Source of the DNA: Isoetes taiwanensis
Lineage: Eukaryota; Streptophyta; Lycopodiopsida; Isoetales; Isoetaceae
Direction: 5' to 3'
Length of the DNA stretch: 64,000 nucleotides
Assembly (NCBI GenBank): GCA_021234155.1
Contig: JAJEKV010000087.1
Location: 3,031,242-3,095,241, forward strand
The notes under the pieces are model-generated. The model did not search any database. It had not been told where the DNA came from and worked only from the letters and a program-made list of their open reading frames with translations. The position numbers were made by a program, and so were the translations under genes. Of this stretch, positions 25,401 to 36,050 are shown in pieces; position 1 is the stretch's first letter, and every line of letters starts with the position of its first letter.

Positions 25401-25920
25401 AAACTGTAAATTCTTCGATAATTCTTCCTCGGGTTTCTATTAATCCCAGCTTCAATAGAATTGGTTCTTGACAGAAATTGGGAAAACAGAAATTAAAAAA
25501 ATAAAATAAACAGGCAGCTCTTACAGCTCAATCAAAAGCTTACATTGTTTCATTTCCACGGATCAACCTAATTGGGACTCAAAGACATACAAGAAAAGAA
25601 CCATTGTGTATAAAATTACAATTTCAGATCACGATCCTCTTCATCAGAACCAAAGAAAGAAGCATACCCAATTTGCAGACCAGTGATCCGATACAAATGA
25701 TAACGATTCCGAGACATGATCGCCAAAGATAAGGATCTCTGACCAATTCGAAAATTTGCGGATTAAACAACATCCCCAAGCGAAGCAGCAGACCTGGAGG
25801 ACCAATTCGCGCGAAATTGAAGGCCGCAATGCAGGTAGGGCCAACAAAAACTTCTGCTACGAGGCTTTCTCTTGGGATAGGACATGGAGATCCGGCACCA
25901 CGGAGAAGACATGAAGCCAT
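22464..25920 (-). CDS. Uncharacterised plant multi-pass membrane protein (eight exons)
   Basis: Minus-strand exons with GT-AG borders and matching phases: 25238-25372, 24898-25167, 23456-24824, 23115-23380, 22860-22933, 22663-22789 and 22464-22505 (ending DMSENDET and TGA). A first exon starts at ATG 25920; its donor (near 25633-25681) is unsettled. The total is about 840 aa. The N-terminal part has one hydrophobic stretch (CLGIVIICIGSLVCKLGMLL) and a conserved-looking block (DDHRLRPSELWQLM, SWDDVRGMNYLNELQ). A Ser-rich, Cys-containing linker with a basic RRRKRKR cluster follows. The C-terminal half has several membrane segments (for example ARTIYCLISIITVLIGFYDL and LLDIILWPFCVLLFAIWK) and ends with a conserved RWHRAAIDTW segment. 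I believe it belongs to a conserved plant family but do not recognise a function. Confidence 0.8.
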
Positions 25921-26951
25921 GGAACAAGAAGGATTTTGGAGATACTGGAGAAATACGTGCGGAGACGTAGACGTATATTCATACGTAACTTTATTGCCGG
26001 ATACGTGCGTATGTACGGTCTATTTAAAGGAAAAGCGGTTAAAGGCAGCCGGCACGGGCGGTACATCCGAGCCGTTCGGAACACGCTGCAGTTATGTTAC
26101 GCGTTTATCAAGGAAGACGTGGCAGATTACGTGGCATTGATTTTGATGACGTGTCCATATCTTGGTTTTGTCCTATTTTTGGAAGGTAAGATAAGAAAGG
26201 ACCCTATCCACCAAAGGTATCATTGTATCTTGTGCAATGTCTATGCTTCACAACTTGCCAAGCAATGACGATTTCTGCAAGCATTTGGAGTACTTGACAA
26301 GCATTTGGAGTACTTCCCAAAAAGGTCTCCAAAAGATATTCTCTATGGCTTTTTTTATAAGGTAAGAAGGGGTGAAATATTTAGTTAAGCTATTTTTTGG
26401 ATTGTCCTAGGGGGCAACCCTTGCTCATGTGGGTTTCTGGCCTATCCTAAGTATATGCTGGAATATGCCTAAGATATGTTGGAAACTGCTCCAAATATAA
26501 TGTTGCCTATAAACTGGCAGTCGTCAGTATTGTTGGGAGGCCGGTATGGAAACTGGCTAACCAACACCGCCACATCTTTTTTCCCGCTATTCGTGCCAGC
26601 AAAACAGTTCTTGCAACGATGCTGGGTAAATCCGCAGAAGTGTGTATGTAATCTTCTAGAGGGCGGATTGTGGGTAAAAATTGCAGAACTCGACAATCTG
26701 TGTGCATTGTTCTGTAATGTTTCTGCAGTTGCATGGTTGTCTCAAACTGGGTAACTCAATTCGATTAACAAGCTTTTGCCGGCTAAGTGTTTATTCTTCC
26801 AGACCTGAAAACTTTGGTCATATAAGAAGTCCAAAACAATGCTAGCAGGTGTAGCTCTATTCAGATGCAGGTTCCATGTACTGAGGAGGAGGTTGTGATG
26901 TGATTTCTTTGAGGGCAAACTAGGTTTGAACCAAAATCCTTAACCCTTCTG
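25921..26951. other. Intergenic region
   Basis: It lies upstream of the membrane-protein gene (-) and the DUF2039 remnant (+), so promoters for both could be here. I see no gene. A short repeat, GCATTTGGAGTACTT, occurs twice near 26281-26317. Confidence 0.45.
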
Positions 26952-27390
26952 ATGTCCACGCGCAGAGGCAGCACTAGTAAAGGCGCTTGTAAGCATCAGA
27001 ACAGGTATGCAGGTTTTCTAGATTATCTGAAATATGACTGATCTCATCTAATCTTTTCCTATTTGCAGAATAGCTTGGAAGAAATGCTGTCGTGAAAATA
27101 AATGATCGAGTAAGTATTGGCTTTTCATTTTGCAGCAAATACTTGGTATGAGTAACTGCTGATATGCAACCAATTTTTCAGGGGCTAGGAGGGACTGCAT
27201 CCTCATCCTGCAATAAATGGAGTGTGTACTAGATGTAAAGATCAAATTTTATGGAGGTGCAAGTGCCCTCTCCTTGGCTTTAATTCGGTCTTGACCTGCT
27301 TGATTATTGTGATTGCATATTGTTTATATCAATTGTAGATATGGAAAGTACAAGCCGTTGACTGAACCTGCAAAGTGGTATGTTGACTTT
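26952..27390 (+). pseudogene. C9orf85-like (DUF2039) gene remnant
   Basis: Exon-like blocks follow the order of this small Cys-rich eukaryotic family. Exon 1 is 26952-27004 (MSTRRGSTSKGACKHQNR, then GTATGC). The next block, near 27070-27109, reads IAWK and, after a 2-nt loss, NAVVKINDR, followed by GTAAGT. A block near 27180-27262 holds INGVCTRCKDQILWRCK, the CxxC pair. The last block, 27340-27376, holds YGKYKPLTEPAK followed by GTATG. Frame changes in the second and third blocks, and a poorly preserved later Cys region (to about 27510), show that it is no longer functional. Identification rests on these motifs. The family function is unknown. Confidence 0.6.
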
Positions 27391-27723
27391 CTGATAGGAA
27401 ATTCATAAAGTGTTCCTGTAAATATTTGTTATCCTGTCTGACTCTAGATGTTCCTCGCAAAAATAGGGCAAACGATCCAGTTGGAGTTGCAGGTAGTACG
27501 TGTGCCAACTTTGCATCCACCATACTACCATATGAATTTGAGCTTCCAATTCCATACGCCCAAAGAAGATTTTATCATTTCTTCTTTTGACTGTGACTCT
27601 AAGTCAATAAACTAAGTCAAGAGATATAAATGACACAAAGTGATGCCTAAGCAAATTGAATTACATTCTATGAGAATTCTTTAAGCAAATAGGATAGAAC
27701 TTTGCATCATAGAAATGATGTAG

Positions 27724-28205
27724 CACTACAACATGTTAGGGTATTTTTCGACGAGTATAGCGTTAATAAAAGTGACGCTATGTGTATTCTAAAAGGCCTA
27801 CAACATGTTAGGGTATTTTTCGATGAGTATAGCGTTAATAAAAGTGATGCTATGTGTATTCTAAAAGGCCCTCTAAATGTCACACGGAGGCAAAAAATGA
27901 CATAATGACTACATTTGTGGCAATTGCATGGCATGTTTATGTCGAGCTTATATCCAAGTTATTCAATAATTGCATCATATTTCTATCATATTAGTCTCCA
28001 CACAATGACTACATTTATGGCAATTGTATGGCATCTTTGTATCAAGCTTAAATCCATATTATCTACTAATTGCATCATTTTTTCTATCATATTAGTTTCG
28101 ACACAATGTCTACATTTGTGGCAATTGCATAGCAAGTTTTTGTCGAGCTTATATCTAAGTACTTCAATATTTGTATCATATTTTTTAGCATATTAGTCTC
28201 GGCTA
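27724..28205 (+). mobile_element. CACTA (En/Spm) transposon end with subterminal repeats
   Basis: CACTACAACATGTTAGGG at 27724 has the terminal CACTA signature. It is followed by two 72-bp direct repeats (27727-27798 and 27799-27870), each with a small stem (TAGCG, then CGCTA). Three diverged tandem repeats of about 100 bp follow, starting near 27904, 28004 and 28105 (AATGACTACATTTGTGGCAA). Repeated subterminal motifs are normal for CACTA elements. I found no matching TGTAGTG end downstream. The transposase-like piece at 34452-34889 may belong to the same element. Confidence 0.5.
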
Positions 28206-30339
28206 TGCAACTAAATTGTTACACCATATTAGCATCCTTATTTTGCGTAGGTTGACATCCTTTGCGCCATATTTGTGACTCTCTTATAACATGTTTTATA
28301 TATTTTTGTTATGCAATTTACAATATGCTTAATGTATTTTTATAACATGATTGTGACCTTTAGTTATATAGTCATAAGAAACTAGTTGTGATATTTGAGT
28401 GACAAAATTGTATCAATTTTAAGTTATTTTTGTGACATCTACATGTCAATTTTATGAGCATGTATGACAACATTGTGAAACTTGTGTCCAAATCACAAGT
28501 CGTCTTTGTGGCATTTCTACCTTCGATTTTTGTCACTTCTTGTCTCTGAATCCATTGATGGTTTTTTTATTTTGGACAAATCTATATTTTAGATTCTTCT
28601 ATATTCATATATGCAAAATTGGTTCCCTTTACGTCTATAGTTGCATCATGCATAATGAACATCAGAAAGAAAAGTGAAAAAGAGGGTAATTGCACCAAGA
28701 CTGATCACATGCTTGCAAAGGACAAAATTATTTGACAAAATAAAGGCATTACTTTGAATTCAAATGGAAGATCATTATGCATCTAGAGTATTTTGACACA
28801 AAGAAATAAATCCAAAAATTTGAGTTTCAATCACCTTCTATCGTGCATTTTTTTCATTCCATGTTGTCTTTATCAATAAGTGACGGACCTTTATCATTGG
28901 GCTCACTGTGTTCTTTGACTTCACTAACCTGCTCAACAAAAGAGAACAAAAACTTGGTCGATTTTCAAGTTGAGGTTATTTTGCTATGCAAAAAAGAACT
29001 AAAATTGAATAAAAACACTACTTAAATCATTGTTATCTTAATTGAATTCTAAACATCAATATCCCTTCAATTGTAACTGTCCTATTCAGATATAGCAGTA
29101 GAACAAATAGGCATTGCTTTTCTTTATAAACTGCTTTTCCAAACAGTGCACCAACACATATTCTTCCAGTATTACACACACTATTAGCAGCCGCTACCTT
29201 GAAATTTTAGGTAGTAAATCTGATCAGTGTATAGCTGCCTATAGTCAGCCTAAACTTGTATCCACAATTCATAAAGGCAATTCTAGTTCACCACATGGTC
29301 ACAAGAGGAACCTCAGCTGAAAACTTATGGATCCCATAGCTTAATTCCAGTACAGTTTCTACCTAATACTCTGGAGTCAGAGCTGCATTGAATCAGAATA
29401 TGCAAAGCTCCAACAGATCAGTTACAGTTATAATGCACGTTAGATGTCTAATGTTATATAACAGACACGATTAGCAGGGAGACTGACATACAAGGACCTC
29501 CAATGTACGAACTTACATGTCCTCAACTTTAAGGGCAAGCAACAGGAACAATTATCCAAACAATCCACCATAATGAATGGGATTGTTCTAGATTTCTGCT
29601 ATTAAGGAATTGATGTACAGTAGATGATGTTGGAGCACACTATTACAATTACTAAAAGAGCTCTTATTGGAACTCGGTGAACCAATGTACTTAGGATCCA
29701 CAAATCAGCAAGAAGAAAGGCTATTAAGATTATTTACCTCATCAAAATCAAGATAAATTGGTTGCTGACGCTGCTTCAAGTTTCCTTTTATCCTCTTATT
29801 TTATCTTGCTAGGTCTTTTCACGTAATCACTAGCTTTATACTGCATCATAAATGATATCGTAAACAACAACTTCGTGAGAATTGAGAATGGCCTAATTAC
29901 TAAGCTTGAAATAGCACATATTGATCATGATTAAAAATTATTTAATACACAAACTAGAAAGTGCAACTCTGCTGCAAGGAATAGCTGCGTATTCTGCTCG
30001 TCAATAGTCCCTAACTTGGAAAAACATGAAGCTGAACTGAGTAAAATAATAGAATCTACCTTGAACTTGGATATTTTTTGCTGAATATTTTGTTACTCAT
30101 CGAAGATCAACACAGCTAGAAGCAGTAATATGTTGACTGCTGCGATACATATCCCTTGAACTAAATTCGAAAAATTGGTCTTGCAAAAGGTTGCATACAA
30201 ATTGTGAAGTCCAATTAGCAAGTATAAGCATACGATGAGCATCTATGAACAACATACAACAAATAATGTTTGGAGTTGGACGATTAGAATATGGAAGCTT
30301 GTAGAAACTTGGAGTGCAGTTTCTATCAGATCTGTACAT
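28206..30339. other. AT-rich intergenic sequence
   Basis: No supported gene. It may be the interior of the CACTA-like element. Reading frames are short and resemble nothing I recognise. Confidence 0.4.
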
Positions 30340-31329
30340 ATGGAAGAAAAAGAAAAGATGGAGGCAGCCATTCAAAATTTAGAGGAGCAAAATAATGAAG
30401 TAATGGCTGAACTACAGGGTAGGGTTGCTCATATTCAAGAACTGGACAGTCATGTTCAAGACTTGCAGGCAGACTTATCATGTCTAGAGCTAGAAAATAA
30501 GAAGATCCAACATCAAATAGTGTCAGGCTCTCAAGAACTTTTGAAAGAGAAGGAATAAACTAATGTTTTAAGACTCAATGTCTGTGAATATGAAGAGCAA
30601 ATGAACGGATTGGAATTTCTAGTCTCTAAGCTGCAAAATAAGTGAGAGAACTATGAAGGCACATGAAATGGCTCTGATTCCTGTTTTTTGCGACTTTCTT
30701 CTTCAGGACAAAGATAAAGATAAAGACTGATATAGATTCCATAAAGACCATGTCGAAAATAAAGTTTTCTTTGCTCGGGAGAAGCAAAATGATGCTTATA
30801 GTGCAAAGACAATAATGTACATAGCGAACACTACATAGAACTCGTACAGAAAAAGGTGGACAACTCATAAGCCGAACACTAATCCAATCAATATACTAAT
30901 CATCAAGTTACAAGATACATCCAGATACAAAAAGGGACAGTGGACACCCTACTGGCTGAACTTTTTCTTTGAATGCATATCCTGCTTGATAATTAAACTC
31001 AGTCTCCAACTCTTTATGAAATGATTGTGTTATTCTACAAATTGCTTGTCTATTACAGTAAATTCACCATTTTGTAATGTCTCTATTAAAGCTACTCTGT
31101 AAGGTCGTTATTGGACATCAAACCAATTTATTTTGATGATGATTGATAAATCCTTGCTTGTATCAATTCAAAAGATGCTCTAAATGACTGGGACAGTTTG
31201 TGAAACAACAGTAAGTATTTGAAGGATCTTCCATTGTTAGCTGCTCTAGATGGAGATGCCTGATTGATAGAGCATATGCAGATGTATAAGGGTGCAACTG
31301 CAGTTCTTGAAGCTGTGGAAAAGCAGTAA
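30340..31329 (+). pseudogene. Coiled-coil protein gene fragment
   Basis: The block 30340-30557 encodes a strong heptad-like coiled coil (MEEKEKMEAAIQNLEEQNNE, then VQDLQADLSCLELENKK). After a TAA it continues in frame (LRLNVCEYEEQMNGLEFLVS) to a TGA near 30642. A later block at about 31220-31329 (DLPLLAALDGDA, a stop, then YKGATAVLEAVEKQ) ends at GTAAGT. The in-frame stops suggest a decayed gene. The family is not recognised. Confidence 0.4.
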
Positions 31330-31491
31330 GTTCATAATAGTGAATCTATATTAACACTTTAAGGACAATATATAGTGAATCTATATCCGAACACTAATCC
31401 AGTCAATATACTAATTATCAAGTAGTACAAAGTATTTAATACTTCAAGCACTATGGCAATAAGACAAAAAGAAAAGCTACCATTCTCGCCC

Positions 31492-32204
31492 TCATCAGAA
31501 GAATGAGCAGACTTAGAATCGGAGTTGCTTTCCTCCTCAGATGATGAGCCACTCAAATTGACATGTCTTTTGCAGATGCCTGGATTTTTCTTCTTATTTG
31601 CTCGCTTGACGGCTCTCCTGCCCCTGACATACCTTCTGAAATGCTGCTCCTTCTACGTGCTTTTAGAAGTTTTATGCTATAAAATAAGAAAAAAAATTAA
31701 TAAATATACAAGCCCAACTATACCATGTCTTGCCCTATCGCCTACTAAAAAGCTTATAAAAAAAACAATAAAAAAGCCAATGCCTATGGCAATTAAAATG
31801 AAAATGGCGATTAATTAAAACACAAATGTATCTCCTGAATCAGGAGCCAGCTTTATTAACATCAGGAAAAGCTACTTTATGACAAGCAGGATGTAACTAA
31901 TGAAGATGATAACTGGAAATGCATTTACCTAGGTGAGAACTCACCTGTCAACTGAATTGTCTTTTCCTTGTTGTTCTTCACTGTTTCCAGGTTCCTTTTG
32001 CTTTATTTCAAGGCTTTTTCTTACCCATTTCGCCATATCATCAAAGAAATCTTGATATATTTCAGCTGGCATATTACCAAAGAAACTGGCCATTTGTTCT
32101 TCTCTAGCATGTTCGTCACTTTCATCCCTAACCCGGTTTCTAGAAGCATGGGCTTTGCCCTTTCCTTTGTCTTGTCGACCAGCCACAGAAACAATCATAA
32201 TCAA
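31492..32204 (-). CDS. Hypothetical charged nuclear-type protein (two exon-like blocks)
   Basis: Two minus-strand open blocks. The upstream one (about 31945-32190) is acidic and basic (GRQDKGKGKAHASRNRVRD, then MASFFGNMPAEIYQDFFDDM) and ends at SVDR with a GTGAGT donor. The downstream one (about 31485-31655) is basic, then Ser/Glu-rich (RRYVRGRRAVKRANKKKNP, then SGSSSEEESNSDSKSAHSSD), followed by GTAGC. The composition suggests a nuclear or chromatin protein. No family is recognised, and it may be part of a mobile element. Confidence 0.3.
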
Positions 32205-33012
32205 AGCTTAAAATGGAAATTTTCCCACACAATTAAACATATTGTCTGTGCAGTAGAAACTTACTGGATTGGAAGAACTTAGTGGGCAACAAGCTAAGAC
32301 GCTAGAATGGTCGGCACAGCACGAGAGGGAAGAGGTCGAATCTGAGGGAGAGGTCGAATCTAAGACTGAACGAAGTTTGGCACCAGGTATTTTTCTAAAC
32401 TTGGCAATGCATTTTAATTTCGATGGTTCATAGATTTGATAGAATTTTTTTTCCCTCCCATCGGCCTAGTCAATGGATCATTCGATGATATATAGGTGGA
32501 TCATTCGATTCGATGGTATATGGTCTTTGAATGGCCTTGAAAATCCCTTACTACAAAATATAAACCCAAAACCTTTACAGCTCGAACCACTGAATATGCT
32601 CGAACCATTGGAACCTTGTGTTTTTTATAAAGTTAATAACATTGCTAGTCTTCATAAAAAAAATCATTTTGGAGGGATTTACTAATAGGATTAAAAGATA
32701 AAATGGAATATAAAATGTTGCCAATAATCATTGGTTAACTTTATTGACATGTTTAAAATGTTAGGGCATTACAAAACGATGTGCGTGATAGGCATGTAGT
32801 CATTCATTTGTAATAGGGTTTGTCCTTGTCCATTCCAATCTTTGTTAAATCCCATCCTAAACCAATAATATTAACTTGTTACGTTTCTAATTCCTTGTTA
32901 CATGTTGGCATTCATGCATTTTCCATGGTCATGTTACTAGGTTTATATAGCATATCGCACATTTTTAGCACATTCATGTTTTTGTTGGGTTTTTGGCAGT
33001 TGTTTTCTCACT

Positions 33013-33372
33013 ATGAACAATAGTGGCTCTAGCAACACTAGTAGTGGAAATGCTTATTTACTAGGCCATGCATCCTCATCCTCATCCTCATCTTCGTCTT
33101 CGTCTTTGTCTGTTCCATCGCCCCGCCGAAGACACAGAAACAGACCTAGAAATAACCCCGTTGAGGCATTGTATCGTGAAAATTGTTGGTGCAATACATG
33201 TCATGGTAGTGCTACACGTTCTTATCATTTCGACAAGAACATAAGGCAAGATATGGCATGTGGCGAAATAGGCTGCAACAAAGTGACGAAGAATGTTGGC
33301 TCGAGCAGGAAGCCAGCGAGATATGCTACCAACCCTCAGAAGAAAGGAAAAAGAAAGAAAGAAAAAAAGTGA
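33013..33372 (+). CDS. Ser-rich, Cys-containing N-terminal ORF, possibly of a CACTA element
   Basis: A 119-codon frame. It begins with a Ser-rich stretch from a TCC/TCT repeat, then an Arg-rich segment, then CWCNTCHG with later His and Cys residues (DMACGEIGCNKV) and a Lys-rich end. The C-x-C-x2-C arrangement near the N-terminus recalls the start of CACTA transposases from early land plants, but this is weak. The same strand carries a SET-like frame and a CACTA transposase piece immediately downstream. Confidence 0.35.
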   Translation: MNNSGSSNTSSGNAYLLGHASSSSSSSSSSSLSVPSPRRRHRNRPRNNPVEALYRENCWCNTCHGSATRSYHFDKNIRQDMACGEIGCNKVTKNVGSSRKPARYATNPQKKGKRKKEKK

Positions 33373-33403
33373 CCAATGTAACATATAAATAGATTTTGTT
33401 TAG

Positions 33404-34357
33404 TTGGCACATGCATTTGATTATTTCAATTCTTTGCAGTTCATTATGTCAGGAAAAAATAGTGCACGAAAAATCATGCTAGACGATGAAGAACCTAGAT
33501 GTAGCGTTATCAACTCAGTAAAGGAGCACAACGTTCTAGCATGGAGGACCTTGTTTTGCATGGCCATAGTCTCAGATCAAGTACATGTGTGCGCACTAGG
33601 TCTAACACTGCAGCAATGCAAATGAAACTCGATTTGCTACTCTAGATTTGGATCATGATAATGAGATTAAAAATGATCTTCTTACGTCAATGCCTAAAGC
33701 TTTGCCAGAAAAGATCGTGTCTTATAACCGTAAGATGCATGGATGTTTAGAAGGAAGCTTGCCCCCGATGTTACAAGAGTTTTATTACTGGGGCCGCAAG
33801 TACATGATAGCTCCATCCATTTTGAAACCTGATGCAGGAAGAAGCTTATATATAATAGAACTAGTCAATGTGCTTGAGACAAATAGTTCTGTCAGGTTGA
33901 TATCTTATGGAGGTCCTGCTTATGATTGGGAGCATGGCATGAATTAGCTTCATGGATGCCAAGCGTGTCAACATATGGGATCACATCAAGTGCAGCATCA
34001 TTGAGGGAGGCTAGGATTAAGTCTTAAGATGCCTGGATATATGTTGATGGGAGGCCACAATTGCATGGCAACGTTGCAGGATTAATTAACAATTTCTGTA
34101 GCATTTATGATGTGCTTCCTAGTGCAGAATTTGTGGAAGTAGATTGCACTGAACCTATTCCACAATATATGGAGGGTCCTATAGTTAGAACCTATGTTGT
34201 TGTTTGTGCTACATGTAGCTTAAAACCTGGTAATGAGTTGTTAATTCATTATAATTGGAGAAGGCCTATTCCTCGTAGAGTTCAATGTCTTAGAGATGGG
34301 GGTCCTATTATGGTTCCTCGTGGAAGGCCTCATAATGACAAAAAAATGTGTAGTTGA
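33404..34357 (+). pseudogene. SET-domain (protein lysine methyltransferase-like) gene, decayed
   Basis: The SET-domain order is visible: IAPSILKPDAGRSLYIIE (start), then VRLISYGGPAYDW, a variable middle (about 33947-34045; one frame change and one TAA), DAWIYVDGRPQLHGNVAGLI, then NNFC where the family has NHSC, and last RTYVVVCATCSLKPGNELLI followed by HYNW. The His of the NH motif that helps form the S-adenosylmethionine site appears lost. The upstream piece (33404-33625) ends with a stop. It is embedded between possible CACTA pieces on the same strand. Whether it was captured or is an unrelated host gene is not settled. Confidence 0.6.
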
Positions 34358-34451
34358 CAGACTTTGATATTATAAGGCTGGCTTTATTTTTTTTCAACAT
34401 TTTGCATGGTGTGTTGAATTTAATATATGCATTCTTATTGCTTACAATGGA

Positions 34452-34889
34452 ATGAATGTTGTACATGGGTGTTTAAGGTTTTATAATTCCACTTTTACAT
34501 TTATTCTATTGTATAATAGCACTTCTAACATAAAATGGCAAATACATTCCATGATGTTATATATTCTATCCTCTGATGACGAGTCATTGAATAAGGAACC
34601 ATCAAATTCATATAGTACATTCATTGGTGGGGATATGATACATGAGACCATTACAAATTATTTTCCAATTGGTGAACAGACAGAAGATTATGATGGTGGA
34701 AATCACGAGTTTGACAATGGATTTAGGGATAAGGCAGAATTCCTACACAATGAGGTAACAACCCCACTATATCCAAATGCGCGCATGTCTCGTCTTACCA
34801 CATGTTTGCTAATTTTGAATCTTCAACATAAAGTTGGTTGGAGCAACAACAGTGTCTCTGAGCTTTTCAAGTATGTACGTACTTTGTAA
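34452..34889 (+). pseudogene. CACTA (En/Spm) transposase N-terminal fragment
   Basis: The second half of this frame reads TTPLYPNARMSRLTTCLLIL, then GWSNNSVSELFKYVRTL. It matches the 'PLYPG...LHLK...GWSNKSFDMLLELLK' pattern found at the start of En/Spm Tnp2-type transposases, preceded by an acidic segment as usual. A GTATGT after LFK may be a splice donor. The catalytic part is not present downstream. Confidence 0.55.
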
Positions 34890-35539
34890 CGTGTTTTCTT
34901 AAGCATATAATTACTAATAACTACTAACATATGAATAGAATAGAATAGTTTTTTTAACGTCCACGAAGACCAACATGAGAACATTAGTTTAGCTTACCAG
35001 GCAAAATACTACCAGATGGGCATTGTCTTCCAAATGAATAGTAATATTTGAAGGAACTACAAAAGCTATCCAAAATTCTGTTGTATTGTAACACAAGTTA
35101 TGGATAACTTTCTAAACCTACAAATATGACAATCAAATCCCTTAAGATCTGAGTATTTCGTTCCTTCTTTGAATGTTTTTTTTGCCACAACTTGATCATT
35201 CTCTTGCATCCACTAATTCTTACAAAATAAATCCAATAGTCAATAGAGTTAGGCAAGCTGGAGGTGCTGGTAGAACAAGCCAAGCATAGCATATTCAAGA
35301 CCAAAGGCTGGCTTTTGAGTTTAATACCTCCTCTATGCAGCTATAGATCACTGGCTTCAATTCTCAGGGGATGCACCTTCTCTATACATGACATACCACC
35401 TGCATGTATAAGGTTGCCAGAAAACCTCTAGTATACGTGTTTTTAATATGTAAAAGGGGATAGACGACACATATTATGGGAATTGCGAGGTGTTGACCTT
35501 CTGCTTTGAAGCAAACTGGAGGCCAATGATGGGGTCTAT

Positions 35540-36050
35540 TAATGTCAACCGTGACATTCAGGTGAGTAGCTTTGGTTCGAAGCAAAGTTTTACGATCAGT
35601 GCTTCTTCGGAGCTTGCCAGATTCATCCCAGCGGATCAACATGGCAAGAACAGCATGCTCTTTCTCTGTTTTTTACTACTATCTGTGCATTTAGCTTCCT
35701 AAGGCTCAAGAATGGGCATTTAAGCCCTTTTTGAAGCCGATTAACTTTAAGCTTTGTATTCCGACAAAAAGCCCTGTGAACCAATTTAACTTCGGCGGCT
35801 ATAGCTCTGGCCCATGGAGTAGCGCTTTTTATACTGGTTGCAGTGACGACAAACATCTCGGAGGGGAAGGGAGAGGAGCATATAAATCTGGCAGTTATAG
35901 TTGGGTTAGTTGTGGGAGGCTACATTACAGTGTTCAGAGGACTTCTATGCTAGATTTCCCAGCAAATTGGAGTAGTTTTCGAACTTGGCTTCTCATGTTA
36001 ATTGCCCCAGTGTTAAGATTCCTTCTACTGTTCATTTACCATGATTAATC
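35540..36050 (+). pseudogene. Tonoplast aquaporin (TIP) gene, first half
   Basis: From 35783 one frame reads SAAIALAHGVALFILVAVTT, then NIS, a 4-residue insertion, HINLAVIVGLVVGGYITVFR, then GLLC and TAG. This is the TIP segment around the first NPA box (NPA has become NLA), followed by the next membrane helix (ISQQIGVVF, with stops). An upstream block at 35600-35690 (SSELARFIP, then a hydrophobic stretch) may be the first helix. The C-terminal half of a TIP lies in the same orientation at 42985-43385. Confidence 0.65.

Noticed and set aside
26469-26754. Overlapping open frames on both strands
   Set aside because: Neither strand shows a domain or splice border; more likely the leader region of the DUF2039 remnant or chance.
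27901-28205. Three-copy repeat as a CRISPR-like array
   Set aside because: The units are about 100 bp, diverged, and without unique spacers; the window is eukaryotic. Transposon subterminal repeats explain them better.
33088-33384. Minus-strand 98-codon frame
   Set aside because: Antisense shadow of the Ser/Arg-rich frame at 33013-33372.
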